Assembly (NCBI GenBank): GCA_964543795.1
Contig: CAZIZN010000014.1
Span: forward strand, 70,870 to 134,869
Direction of reading: 5' to 3'
Length of the DNA: 64,000 nt
DNA from: JACKIC01 sp964543795
GTDB taxonomy: Bacteria > Planctomycetota > UBA1135 > UBA2386
The position numbers and the translations under genes are program-made. Below are positions 15,913 through 25,272 of this stretch, piece after piece; positions within the stretch are counted from its first letter, which is position 1, and each line of letters begins with the position of its first letter. The notes below the pieces were generated by a model, which saw nothing but the letters and a program-made list of their open reading frames with translations, was not told the origin of the DNA and did not search any database.

Positions 15913-16985
15913 CGGCGCCGCTCCCCTTCGACGTAGTCGACGATCGCCGGCACCAGCGCCGCGACGCCCTCGCGCAGCGGGTACGCGACCGGCAGGCCGG
16001 TCGCCGCGGCGAGCGCCGCCTGGGTGCCGGGCAGGTCGCCGGGCGCGAGCCCCTCGTGGTTCAGGCAGAGGCCGATCACGCGCGTGCCGTAGTGCGCGAG
16101 CAGCGCGATCTCGTCGGGCACCGGCGGGATGGGCCAGTCCTCGTGGCCGTCGTAGCCGCGCCGCGCCGGCGCGTGCTGCAGGATCGTCGCCCGCGCCTGC
16201 CCGGCGAGCAGCAGTTCGGCGCCGCACGGCCCGGACGGGTTGCGCAGCGCGCTCTGCCCTTCGAGCAGGATCACGTCGGGAGCGAGGTCCCGGTCGCACT
16301 GCACGATCGCGTGTTCGAGTTCGCCGCAGACGAAGTCGTTGGGCGTGCTGTCGAGCACGAACCCGTGCGGAATGCCCTGCAACCAGCCGGTCTGGCCGGT
16401 GTGCACGATCGCCGCGTGCATGCCCGCGGCGGCGCAAGCCTGCTGCACGACGTGGCACGTCGTGCGTTTGCCGAGCGCGCAGTCGGTGCCGAGCACCGCG
16501 ATCCGGGGCGCGCGCACGGCGCGGATCGCGCCGGTCCAGAAGTGACGCTCGCGCGCGGGGCGCGGACGGCGCACGTCGATCAGCCGCGCCCCCGTGGCGG
16601 CCGCGGCCGCGACCAGTTCGGGGTCGTCGGCGAGGAACTCGTGCAGCCCGCACACCAGTGAGACGCCGGCCTGCAACGCCGCGAGCAGGGTCCCCTTCAT
16701 CGCGGGCGGCAGGAGGCCGCCGTGCGTCGCTACCCCGACCACCAGATGGTCCGGCCGCGGCAGCGCCGCGAGCAGGGCCGCCAGATCCGGGAAGGTCGGG
16801 ATGCCGCGGTGGCGGCCGTCGAGCACCTCGCCCGCGTCGCGGCCCGCGCTGTGACGATCGATCAGGCCGACGATCTCGAACCGGCTGGGGCCGCGCACCA
16901 GGCCGTGCGCCGTCTTGGCGTTCGCGGTGTGGAAGCAATCGTCGGTGTAGAGCGCCGCCGTGGGTCGCGCGGGAACCATGGGCAT
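15909..16985 (-). CDS. dgcN: DUF1611 family protein, DgcN-like N-acetyltransferase
   Basis: 358 residues from the ATG at 16985; a second in-frame ATG at 16979 (MVPARP) is equally good. The N-terminal half is Rossmann-like (FEIVGLIDRHSAGRDAGEVL, VVGVATHGG), and the C-terminal half carries a P-loop-like VLGTDCALGKRTTCH followed by HTGQTGWLQG, DVILLEGQSALRNP and GLCLNHEGL, the pattern of the DUF1611/DgcN family. Family members from marine bacteria N-acetylate D-glutamate; others are uncharacterised. The gene overlaps the DgcA-like gene by ATGA, so the two are co-translated. Likely role: use or salvage of D-glutamate, for example from peptidoglycan (inference). Cytoplasmic, with no signal peptide. 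Confidence 0.8.
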   Translation of the reverse strand: MPMVPARPTAALYTDDCFHTANAKTAHGLVRGPSRFEIVGLIDRHSAGRDAGEVLDGRHRGIPTFPDLAALLAALPRPDHLVVGVATHGGLLPPAMKGTLLAALQAGVSLVCGLHEFLADDPELVAAAAATGARLIDVRRPRPARERHFWTGAIRAVRAPRIAVLGTDCALGKRTTCHVVQQACAAAGMHAAIVHTGQTGWLQGIPHGFVLDSTPNDFVCGELEHAIVQCDRDLAPDVILLEGQSALRNPSGPCGAELLLAGQARATILQHAPARRGYDGHEDWPIPPVPDEIALLAHYGTRVIGLCLNHEGLAPGDLPGTQAALAAATGLPVAYPLREGVAALVPAIVDYVEGERRR

Positions 16986-17064
16986 CCACCGTAGCACGCC
17001 GCCGGTGCCGCGCGGCGCGCCGGGATCCCTGAGGAAGACGGCCGCCGAATGCCGATGTCGGGAC

Positions 17065-18483
17065 GTGAGTCGGCACGTCCGCCAGACCCTGGCCGCGCTG
17101 GGCGCGGGCGCCGTCCTGCAGCGCGGCGCCCTGCTCGGCGTCACCGTGGCGCTCGGTCACCACCTCGGACCCGAGGGGCTCGGCCGCCACGCGCTGGCCG
17201 TGGCGCTCGGCAGCACGCTCGCGGTGCTGATCGGCACCGGCGTGCGCAGCGTCGCGAGCCGCGGTGCCGCGCGCGAGCCCGAACGCGCCGGCGGCTGGCT
17301 GCGCGCCGCCGTCCGCCTGCGGGCGCTCGCCACCGCGCTCGTGCTGCTGCCGGTCTGCACCCTCGTCGCGGCCGGGGCCGACGACCCGGTCCCGTGGTGT
17401 CTGGGGGCCCTGCTGGCGCTGCCGCTCGCGTGGGACCAGAAGGGCCTGCTCGACGCCGCGGCGCGCACCCGGCGCGAGGTCGCGCTCGACTCGGCCGCGA
17501 CGACGCTGCACTTCGCCGGCACCCTCCTGCTGCTCGCGGCCGGCGTCGACGACCTCGGCGCGCTGCTCGCCGTGCAGTTCGCCGGTCGGGCGCTCTACGC
17601 GGCATTCGCGGAACGCACCCTGCGGCACCTGCCGGGTTTCGCGTCGCCGCCCGCCGCCCGCGCGATCCTGCGCCAGGCGACGCTGCCGACGCTGACACAG
17701 ACCTGGACGGGGCTCGTGCAGACCGGCGACGTCTGGCTCGTGCGCTGGCTGGCAGGAGAGGCCGCGGCCGGCCTGTACGCCGTCGCCGCGCGCATCGCCG
17801 CCACCGCCGCGCTGCCCGGCGCCCAGCTCGCCCGGCTCCTGCAGCCGCACAACGACCGCGCCGCCGCGGCCGGTTGTCCCGGCTCGACCGTCGCGCGCGG
17901 GCTGCGCGGCACCGGGTTCGCCGTGCTGCCCTTCGTCGCCGGCGGCGTCGTCGCCGCCGAACCGCTCTGCGCCCTGTTCGGCGACGGCTTCGTCGCGGCG
18001 GCACCCGCGCTCGGCCTGCTGCTCCCCGCCACGGCCCTGCTGCAGTTCGGCTGGCAGCACAGCCAGGTCCTGTTCGCACACGGCCGCATGCTCGCGTGGG
18101 CCGGCTCGCTGTGGTTCGGCTCCGCGCTGCACCTCGTCGCCCTGCTGCTCTGCACCCCCCACCTCGGCGCCGCGGGTGCGGGCCTCGCGGCCCTGCTCGG
18201 CAACCTCGCCTACCTCGCGTGTGCGCACATCGCCGCGCGACGCACGCTGCACGTGGCCCTGCTGCCGGCCCTGGCGCCGGGTGCACTCGTCGGCGCCGGC
18301 ACGGCCGCCGCCGCGTGCGCTACCGCGCCGCTCGGCCTCGTCGCCCAGCTCGTCGCGGGCGGTCTCGCGACCGCAGTGGGGCTCTACGCGCTCGAGCTGC
18401 GGCACACCTGGCATCGCCTCGGTGCCGGCCTCGCCGCCGGCAGCGGCGCCGAGGCGGTCGAGAGCCTGACGCCGCCGCGTTGA
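17065..18483 (+). CDS. Polysaccharide flippase-like membrane protein (Wzx/MATE-related)
   Basis: 472 residues, nearly all hydrophobic, with about 12 predicted membrane spans. The start is set at the GTG at 17065 (VSRHVRQTLAALGAGAVLQRGALLG); upstream in-frame codons overlap the divergent DUF1611 gene region. Features of lipid-linked oligosaccharide flippases: an N-terminal amphipathic start followed by a span with VLQRGALLGVTVALGHHLGPEGLGRHALA, a mid-protein TQTWTGLVQTGDVWLVRWLAGEAAAGLYAVAARIA, and a matching second half. It would move undecaprenyl-linked repeat units across the inner membrane. It lies about 10 kb from the glycosyltransferase block, with a sulfotransferase gene next to it on the opposite strand. 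No Wzy polymerase is obvious nearby. Confidence 0.75.
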   Translation: MSRHVRQTLAALGAGAVLQRGALLGVTVALGHHLGPEGLGRHALAVALGSTLAVLIGTGVRSVASRGAAREPERAGGWLRAAVRLRALATALVLLPVCTLVAAGADDPVPWCLGALLALPLAWDQKGLLDAAARTRREVALDSAATTLHFAGTLLLLAAGVDDLGALLAVQFAGRALYAAFAERTLRHLPGFASPPAARAILRQATLPTLTQTWTGLVQTGDVWLVRWLAGEAAAGLYAVAARIAATAALPGAQLARLLQPHNDRAAAAGCPGSTVARGLRGTGFAVLPFVAGGVVAAEPLCALFGDGFVAAAPALGLLLPATALLQFGWQHSQVLFAHGRMLAWAGSLWFGSALHLVALLLCTPHLGAAGAGLAALLGNLAYLACAHIAARRTLHVALLPALAPGALVGAGTAAAACATAPLGLVAQLVAGGLATAVGLYALELRHTWHRLGAGLAAGSGAEAVESLTPPR

Positions 18484-18519
18484 CGCGTCGCCTCCCGATC
18501 GCCGCCGCGCGGGCCACGG

Positions 18520-19659
18520 TCACTCCGCGTCGCCGACGGGTCGGCCCGAGCCCTCGCCGACCAGATAGCCCCACTCGGCCGGCTCCCAGTCGATCATCGC
18601 GCGCAGCTGCGCGTTGTCCTGGGCGAACCGATCTTCGAGCCAGCGCCGGCCCTCGGCCGGCAGCCGCGCGAACCGGTCGACGCGACCGCCGAGCGCGCCG
18701 AGGCCGAGCGCGTCGAGCCGCGGCATCACCTTCTTCGCGAGCCAGCGCTGCGCGAAATCGCTGATGCGGTAGCGCACGTAGTACGGGTTGGCGGCCGCCC
18801 GTTCCCACTCTGGACCGCGCGGCGGCGCGACGAGCTGCAGCAGGCGCGCGATCGGCTTGGGCCCGTAGCGCACGTGGCGGCGGTCGTGGAACAGGTGGTT
18901 CAGCCGGCGCAGCACGGCGAGTGAGGGCTCGGAGAGCTGCACGTTGGCGTGCTGCGGCGGCGGCTGCCACTCGTCGACGCCGAGGAACGCGCACAGCGCG
19001 CGGGCGAACGTCGCCGGATCGCGCTGCAGCAGTTCCATCGGCAGCACCTTCACGCGCCGGGGCGAGGTCGCGGCGCGCCACGCGGCCACGAGCGGTGCAT
19101 AGGTGGCGGTGCCGAGCACCGCCGTCGCGAGCGGGTGCTCGACCGGATCGCCGCCGACCGCCGGGTCCCAGAGGAAGCGCGGGAACGACAGCGTGCCGCC
19201 CATGCGCACGAACTCGCGCCAGCCCGACACGAGCGCCGCGCGCTGCTCGCGCACGACGATCAGCACCTTGGCGTCCGGGAAGGCGCCGCCGAGCGTGCGC
19301 GCGACGAAGCCGACGTTGCGCGGCGCCGGCCAGGCGCCGGCGAGGGCTTCGTGCGACAGGCCGACGACGCGCGCCGCGGGCGCCGCCGCCGCGCGTTCGA
19401 GAGCGAGCGCGGCGAGTTCGGCGACGACTGCGGCGGTGTCCTGCAGGTCCGAGCCGAGGACCAGCCGTTCGACCGCGGCGACGAAGCGGCGCGCGAGGTC
19501 CTCGTGTCGATCCTCGGGGCCGAGCACCGCGAGCTGCGGATGGCCGGCGAAGAACACGTTCTGCAGCCACGTCGAGGCCGCCTTCGGCATGCCGGGGTGC
19601 AGGAGCTGCACCGTCGACCCAGGGCCGGTTGCGGCGCTCGTGGCGGGTTGCGCACCCAT
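18520..19659 (-). CDS. Sulfotransferase family protein
   Basis: 379 residues. The N-terminal PGMPKAASTWLQNVFF (about 22-37) is the 5'-phosphosulfate-binding loop of PAPS-dependent sulfotransferases, and VLIVVREQRAALVSGWREFVR (about 132-152) contains the 3'-phosphate-binding arginine and serine. The remainder is helical with a typical C-terminal basic region. It would transfer sulfate from PAPS to a hydroxyl, probably of a glycan, given the polysaccharide genes and the cysDNC cluster farther along. It lacks a signal peptide or membrane span, so it should act in the cytoplasm before export. The start ATG at 19659 gives 25 residues ahead of the PAPS loop. Convergent with the flippase gene. Confidence 0.82.
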   Translation of the reverse strand: MGAQPATSAATGPGSTVQLLHPGMPKAASTWLQNVFFAGHPQLAVLGPEDRHEDLARRFVAAVERLVLGSDLQDTAAVVAELAALALERAAAAPAARVVGLSHEALAGAWPAPRNVGFVARTLGGAFPDAKVLIVVREQRAALVSGWREFVRMGGTLSFPRFLWDPAVGGDPVEHPLATAVLGTATYAPLVAAWRAATSPRRVKVLPMELLQRDPATFARALCAFLGVDEWQPPPQHANVQLSEPSLAVLRRLNHLFHDRRHVRYGPKPIARLLQLVAPPRGPEWERAAANPYYVRYRISDFAQRWLAKKVMPRLDALGLGALGGRVDRFARLPAEGRRWLEDRFAQDNAQLRAMIDWEPAEWGYLVGEGSGRPVGDAE

Positions 19660-19720
19660 CGGCGCAGCAGGCTAGCGGCGGTGCGCGACGAAAGGAACGA
19701 CGCGTAGGCGGCGTGCGAGC

Positions 19721-22700
19721 TCAGCCCGCGAGGAGCGCGAGCAGCCGGCGACCCGGCCGGCCGAGCCCCATCAACAACGCCCGCAGCGACGGCACCGCGC
19801 GCCAGAACAAGCGCCACTCGAGGCGCGTCGGCTCGCGGCCGCCGCGCTCGTCGGCGTCGGCGGCCGCCGCCTGGCGCAGGATCTCGGGCAGGGCCGCGCC
19901 TAGCATGCGCCGCCGGGCGGACCACGACGGCGCCCCGGCCATCTCGGCCAGCGCCGCGAACTGCTGCACCTTGACCTTGACCGTCGGGAACTCCTCGGTC
20001 GCCATGACGCAGAGTTCGCGGCAGCGCGCGTGGTCGCCGCGGCGGTAGGCGACCTCGGCGAGGTACCGGCGGTGCCACCAGAACGAGTGGTCGTGCGGCG
20101 TCTCGGCGAGCGCGTACTCGGCGACGGCCTGCACCTGGTCCCACTCTTCTCGTTCGTGGTGCGCCCCGGCGAGGTTGGCGAGCATCCAGCCGCGCGCCCC
20201 CTGCCGCCGGAAGTCCCCGGCGGTCAGTTCGATCGCGAGGCGTGCGCCAGGGCCGTCGCACAACGCCCGGAGCAGACGACCCCACGCCTCGACGTCGCGG
20301 ATCGGCGGCCGCAGGTTCCGGCCGACCCAGCGCGCGACCGCCGCGCCGGAGAAGTGCCGCTCCGCGAAGTAGACCAGCCGCGCGGCGCGGATCTCGTGTT
20401 CGGCGGCCGGCAACCAGCCGAGGAACCGCGTGAGCCGCGGCCAGAAACTCCTGTCCTTGCGGCCGGCGAGCACCGCGAGACAGTTCTCGTGCCGCAGGGC
20501 GTCGCGCTGCGTCGCGCTCGCGTCGAGCGCGGCGCGCACGAGGGCGAGCTGCCGCCGGCCGTGCCGCCGCCGCAGTTCGGCGTCCACCGTCGCGAGGGTC
20601 TCCGCGTCGGCCTCGGGCTCGCGCAGCAGCCGCTCGAAGAACTGCTCGGCGCGGCCGCGGTGCCCGGTCGCGGCGGCCGCATCGGCGATCATCGCCGCGC
20701 GGCGGAACGGCACCTTCGTCGGGTCCGTGGCGCCCGGGTAGAGCTCGAGCATGCCGCGGTGTTCGCCCTGCCGCAGCAGCACGTCGGCGAGCGAGTCGCG
20801 CGCCCACTCGTAGCCGGGAGCCATCTCGAGCGCGCGCCGCAGGCTGCGAACGGCGGCCGGCAGGTCGCCGCGCCGCTGGTGCACGTCCGCGGCGTAACCG
20901 TGCAGCGCCGCACGCTCCGCGAGCGCTGCGGGCGGGTCCTTCGCCAGCGCGAGCAGTTCGTCGTCGATGCGCTCCTCGTCGAGCCAGGCGAGCAGTTCGA
21001 GCCAGCCGGCCTCGAAGTCCGGGTGCTGGACGAGCAGTTCGCGCAGGCGCGCGCGCGCCGGCACGAGTTCGCCCGAGAACCGCTGGATGCGGATGCGCAC
21101 GAGCAGCAGCGAGGGAACGTCGCCCAGCAGCTGCAGTCCCTCCGCGACCACGGTCTCGGCCTCGTCGAAGCGCCGCAGTTCGAGCAGTGCTTCGAGCAGT
21201 CGCGAACGTGCCGATCCCAGCCGCGGATCGCAGCGCAGCGCCTGCTGCAGCGCGGCCACACGCCGGTCGTGGTTGCCGAGCGCCGCGTGGGCCACCGCGA
21301 GCAGTTCGTGCGCGTGCGACCACGACGGGTTGTCCCGCACGCAGGCCTCGGCCGCGCGCAGCGCCGCATCGGCCTGCCCGCACTCGGCCCGCCACAGCAC
21401 CTGCACGCGCCGCGCCCAGCCGTAGTCGGAGTCGAGCGTGGCGGCGCGGTCGGCCGCGGCGAGTGCGGCGTCGCGGTCGCCGAGCGTCCACAGCAGGTTG
21501 GCACGCATGCCGTGCAGCACGGCGTGGCGCGGCGCCTGCGCGATGCCGCGCTCGTAGATCGCCAGCGCCTCCTCGGTGCGCCCCTCCTCCTCGAGCGACT
21601 CGCCGAGTTCGACCCACGCCTGGCCGAGGGTCGGCTCGCGCTCGAGCAGCCGTTCGAGCAACGCCCGTTCCTCGGTGCGGCGACCCGCGGCGCGCAGGCA
21701 GCGCGCCTGGAGCAGCCAGTGGTCCAGCAACCACGGGAAGTCCGCCGCGAGCTGTTCGGCGATCGGCACGGCGGCGGCCGGGTCCTCGTGCACGAGCCAG
21801 CGGCACCGCGCGGCCGCGATCTCGGGCTGGCCGGGGAAGCGCGCCTGAACCTGCTCGAGGAACCGCTGCACGGCCTCCCCGTCGAGGTCGCGGTTCGCCG
21901 CGGCGACGAGCGCGTCGAGATCGCCGCCCGTGGGCGGCAGGTGGCTGGCCAACACCGCGGCCATCGCCTGTTCGACCGCCGCGCGCGACGCCGCGGCCGA
22001 GGTGGCCAGCGTGCGTCGCCGCTGCAACACCGACGGCTCGGCCGCCCAGCGCTCCGCCGCACGGTCGGCGCGCTGCACGGCCAGGTCGCGGTCGCCGAGC
22101 AGGTCCGCGACGTCGATCGCGTCGAGCCAGGCGGCGAGCGAATCGGGCACGTGCTCGAGCATCGTCGCGACCATCGGTGCGGCTTCGGCCGCGCGCCCGT
22201 TGCGCAGCAGGAAGCGTTGCAGCCGGCCGAGCAGCCACCACTCGCGCGGGTGCTCGGCGACGAGCCGCCGCAGCAGCCGCTCCGCGGCCGCGCGCTCCTC
22301 GATCTCGTCGAAGAACTCCTGCACGCGCACCAGCAGCAACGGGTCGTCGCCGTGTTCGGCGACACAGCGCTCGGCGGCGGCGATCGCCGCGGCACGGCCT
22401 TCGGTGGCGAGCACCTCGCGCAGCAGCTGCTGGCGCAGTTCGCCGTTGGCCGGGTCGATCGCCACTGCCTGGGCCAGCGCCGCCGCGGCCGCGGCGTGGT
22501 CGCCGGCTGCACGCGCGAGGCGCAGGCGCGCCTGCTGCAGCGCCAGCGGCCGCCAGCGATGGTCGCCCTCCTGCAGCAAGGCGGCTGCCTCGCCGCGCTG
22601 TCCGTCGGCCAGCAGGAGTCCGAACAGCTGCTCGCGCGCCTCGTGGCTCTCGTGCACCGCCAAGGCCTGGCGCAGCGTCGCGATCGCGTCGCCGCGGCGG

Positions 22701-24733
22701 TGCAGCGTGTCCAGCGCGCGCGCCAGCGTGGCGCCCGGACCCGAGCGCCGCCGGCCGAGCGTGGCCACGCGCTCACGCAGGTGCGCGAGACCGTCCTCGG
22801 TCCGGCCGAGGTGGCGACACGCCACGAAGTAGCTGTCGGCGAGATCCTCGTCGAACGGTTCGAGGCACGAGGCCAGCCGGTAGAACTCCGTCGCGACGTC
22901 GCGTCGGCCGACGTCGTCCCAGAGCACGTCGGCGAGCAGCTTGACCGGCCCGGAGCGTCGCGGCAGCAGGCGCACCGCGCGGCGGGCCAGCCGCTCCGCC
23001 TCGGCGCGCGTCGAGGCCGCGTGCCGCAGGTGGTCGGCGAGCAGCATCGAGAGGTACGGCGATCGACCGCCGACGTGCCGGAGCAGCAGTTCGACGAACG
23101 CGCTCCAGCGGTCCTGCGAGCGCAGCTCGCGGGCGAAGTTGTACTGCCAGTAGGCGTCGTCGCGATGCCGCTCGTAGCCCTGCTGCCACAGCTCGAGGCG
23201 CCACCGCCGATCGCCGCGTTCGTTGGCGATGCGGACCGCCGCCTCCCAGCGCACGTGCGACTCGTCCCCGGCGAGCAGCCGTTCGCCGATCCGCTCGGCG
23301 GCGCCGAGGTCGCGCCGTTCGTAGGCCTGCCGCAGCTCCTGGAGCAGCATCGTCGCCTCGCCGGCGGGCAGCTCGGCCACCGGCACGAGGTGGCGTCGAT
23401 CCTCGGGCAGCAACAACGCGCAGTCGCCGCCGCGCGAACGGAGATTCGCGTCGAGCCACTCGGCGTCGACCTCCTGGAGGATCGGCACGCCCGGATCGCG
23501 CAGCAGGAACGTGCCGAGCGCCCGGTCGTAGCCGACCAGCGCCTGCCGGTGACCGCTCTGCTCGAAGCGCGTGCTCACGGCGAAAGGCAGGCCGAGGTCG
23601 ATCAGCCGCCGCGCCACCGCCGGGTCGAACTGGAAGAACCACATCTCGAGGCCCCGCCCCCTCGCCCAGGCCAGTTCGGCGTGGGACGGTGTGCCGTCGT
23701 AGGTGATCTGCGCGGCGATCTCGCGCTGGTCGACGGCGATGCCGGCGTGGCCGAGCAGCGAGGCCATCGTCGCCGGTGAACACGTGACGTGATCCTGACG
23801 CACGTACGGCACCGCCAGCGCGACGCGGCCGCTGCCCGGCGGCTCGCCGCCAGCCACGAACGCCGCGAGCCGATCCGCCCACTTGCGCAGGCCGCGCCCC
23901 GCGCGCTGCAAGGCGGCCAGCGCTGCGGCGTCGTCGCCGAGCGCGCGCAGGGCGCGGGCGAGCAGCATGTGGCAGGCGTCGCGCTGCCGCCGCTCCATCG
24001 GCTGGACCTCGGCGGTCCGCGCCAGCACGTCGCGTGCGGCCGCGGCGCGGCCCGCGTCGAACAGCGCATCGGCGTGCATCAGGTCGAGCGACGGACACTC
24101 GATCGCCGCCGCTGCGCCCGCGACGGCGGCGAGCGCTTCGTCGCGATCGCCGCGTTGCAGCAGGAACCAGCACTCCTGTTCGCGCAGGAACGGATCCTCG
24201 GGCCACGTCGCCCGGGCCTCGCGCATCGCCGCGAACGCGCCGTCGAGATCGTCCTGTTCCCACGCGGTCCAGCAGCGCTCGCGCAGCAGCGAGGGCGTCG
24301 GACCGACGGCGGCCTCGGCGCGCTGCAGCGCCGTCGCCGCGCCGCCGAAGTCGCGCAGGTGCGTCAGCGTGCGCGCGGTGGCCAGCGCGAAGTACGCTTC
24401 CTCCTCGGCCGACGCCGCATCCGGCCGGTCGGCGCGCCGCTGCAATTCCCAGGCGGCGAGCAACCGTCCGCGACGCACGAGGTCGAACGCGGTCCGCGCC
24501 CAGGCCCAGAGCCGGTCGGGGTGGGTGCGCCAGATCCGGCGCCCGAGCCAGAAGCGCCGCGTCTCGAAGCCGAGCCACCACGCGACGTCGTGCGCGAGCT
24601 GCAGGAAGTCCGGATCGGCGCGGTGCACCCCCTGCCGCCAGTGCGGTTCGAGCAGTCGCCAGGCGGCCGTGCGCTGGCCGCGTCCGAAACGAGCGCGCAC
24701 CTCGCCGGCGACGGTCTCCCAGGTCGGTTCCAT
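19721..24733 (-). CDS. Very large TPR-repeat protein with an embedded C39-like peptidase domain
   Basis: 1670 residues, the longest gene in the window. Residues 1-290 are TPR-like helices. Residues about 303-415 form a papain-like C39 domain: VPYVRQDHVTCSPATMASLLG gives Q313 and C318, GHRQALVGYD gives H395, and LLRDPG gives D413, so the triad appears intact. Residues about 430-1640 are a long array of TPR/HAT-like helical repeats (ERD-EA-L, W-ELG-SLEEEGR patterns). No signal peptide or membrane span is seen, so location is unclear. C39-like domains cleave after double glycine or act as amidohydrolase-like modules; here the helical array could recruit substrate. Next gene downstream: a sulfotransferase on the same strand, 61 bases away. 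A link to surface-polymer biogenesis is only positional. Confidence 0.85.
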   Translation of the reverse strand: MEPTWETVAGEVRARFGRGQRTAAWRLLEPHWRQGVHRADPDFLQLAHDVAWWLGFETRRFWLGRRIWRTHPDRLWAWARTAFDLVRRGRLLAAWELQRRADRPDAASAEEEAYFALATARTLTHLRDFGGAATALQRAEAAVGPTPSLLRERCWTAWEQDDLDGAFAAMREARATWPEDPFLREQECWFLLQRGDRDEALAAVAGAAAAIECPSLDLMHADALFDAGRAAAARDVLARTAEVQPMERRQRDACHMLLARALRALGDDAAALAALQRAGRGLRKWADRLAAFVAGGEPPGSGRVALAVPYVRQDHVTCSPATMASLLGHAGIAVDQREIAAQITYDGTPSHAELAWARGRGLEMWFFQFDPAVARRLIDLGLPFAVSTRFEQSGHRQALVGYDRALGTFLLRDPGVPILQEVDAEWLDANLRSRGGDCALLLPEDRRHLVPVAELPAGEATMLLQELRQAYERRDLGAAERIGERLLAGDESHVRWEAAVRIANERGDRRWRLELWQQGYERHRDDAYWQYNFARELRSQDRWSAFVELLLRHVGGRSPYLSMLLADHLRHAASTRAEAERLARRAVRLLPRRSGPVKLLADVLWDDVGRRDVATEFYRLASCLEPFDEDLADSYFVACRHLGRTEDGLAHLRERVATLGRRRSGPGATLARALDTLHRRGDAIATLRQALAVHESHEAREQLFGLLLADGQRGEAAALLQEGDHRWRPLALQQARLRLARAAGDHAAAAAALAQAVAIDPANGELRQQLLREVLATEGRAAAIAAAERCVAEHGDDPLLLVRVQEFFDEIEERAAAERLLRRLVAEHPREWWLLGRLQRFLLRNGRAAEAAPMVATMLEHVPDSLAAWLDAIDVADLLGDRDLAVQRADRAAERWAAEPSVLQRRRTLATSAAASRAAVEQAMAAVLASHLPPTGGDLDALVAAANRDLDGEAVQRFLEQVQARFPGQPEIAAARCRWLVHEDPAAAVPIAEQLAADFPWLLDHWLLQARCLRAAGRRTEERALLERLLEREPTLGQAWVELGESLEEEGRTEEALAIYERGIAQAPRHAVLHGMRANLLWTLGDRDAALAAADRAATLDSDYGWARRVQVLWRAECGQADAALRAAEACVRDNPSWSHAHELLAVAHAALGNHDRRVAALQQALRCDPRLGSARSRLLEALLELRRFDEAETVVAEGLQLLGDVPSLLLVRIRIQRFSGELVPARARLRELLVQHPDFEAGWLELLAWLDEERIDDELLALAKDPPAALAERAALHGYAADVHQRRGDLPAAVRSLRRALEMAPGYEWARDSLADVLLRQGEHRGMLELYPGATDPTKVPFRRAAMIADAAAATGHRGRAEQFFERLLREPEADAETLATVDAELRRRHGRRQLALVRAALDASATQRDALRHENCLAVLAGRKDRSFWPRLTRFLGWLPAAEHEIRAARLVYFAERHFSGAAVARWVGRNLRPPIRDVEAWGRLLRALCDGPGARLAIELTAGDFRRQGARGWMLANLAGAHHEREEWDQVQAVAEYALAETPHDHSFWWHRRYLAEVAYRRGDHARCRELCVMATEEFPTVKVKVQQFAALAEMAGAPSWSARRRMLGAALPEILRQAAAADADERGGREPTRLEWRLFWRAVPSLRALLMGLGRPGRRLLALLAG

Positions 24734-24794
24734 GATCGGCTGCGCACGCTAGCGCGCGAGCACGACGGTGGAAGCCCTTCGCCGAGGCAGTGGA

Positions 24795-25226
24795 TCACTC
24801 GACCCGGACACCGCGCGAGCGCAGCTCGGCGACGATCCGTTCGGCGTGCAGATCCCACAGGTCGCCGGGATCGAGCCGCTCGACGGACCCGTCCGTGCGA
24901 TGTGCGTACCAGACCTGCTGGGTGCGGTTGCGCCGCTGGGTACCGGCCTGTTCACGGACCACGCGCACCCGGTCGAGGCCCGCGAAGGCGAAGCCCTGCA
25001 CCCGCGGCGCGAACCAGAATCCCGTGGTCTGCACGATGCCACGTTCGTCGACGACGATGCGGTCGGAGAACAGCATCGGCCCGAACACGACACCGACGAC
25101 CGCACCGGCCGCGGCCCAGGTTCGCCAGCGACGACCGCGGCAACGCTGCCACCCGCCCCACGCGAGCAGCAGCACCGCGACGACCGCCGGCAGCACGGCG
25201 ACGAGGAGGGGGAACCGGAACGTCAC
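24795..25226 (-). CDS. Small membrane protein with PH-like domain
   Basis: 143 residues. Two membrane spans at the N-terminus (about 6-24 and 36-52) are followed by a beta-rich region starting SDRIVVDERGIVQTTGFWFAPRVQGFAFAGLDRVRVVRE, the usual look of a bacterial PH-like (bPH) fold, and a short C-terminal helix. The function of such proteins is unknown; they are often membrane-associated scaffolds. It lies upstream of the large TPR/C39 gene on the same strand (61-base gap) and downstream of the hybrid histidine kinase (46-base gap), so the three could be co-transcribed. Confidence 0.65.
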   Translation of the reverse strand: MTFRFPLLVAVLPAVVAVLLLAWGGWQRCRGRRWRTWAAAGAVVGVVFGPMLFSDRIVVDERGIVQTTGFWFAPRVQGFAFAGLDRVRVVREQAGTQRRNRTQQVWYAHRTDGSVERLDPGDLWDLHAERIVAELRSRGVRVE

Positions 25227-25272
25227 GCGGGCGACGGTACCCCGGCCGGCGCGGTCCGGCCACGGCGACGGA

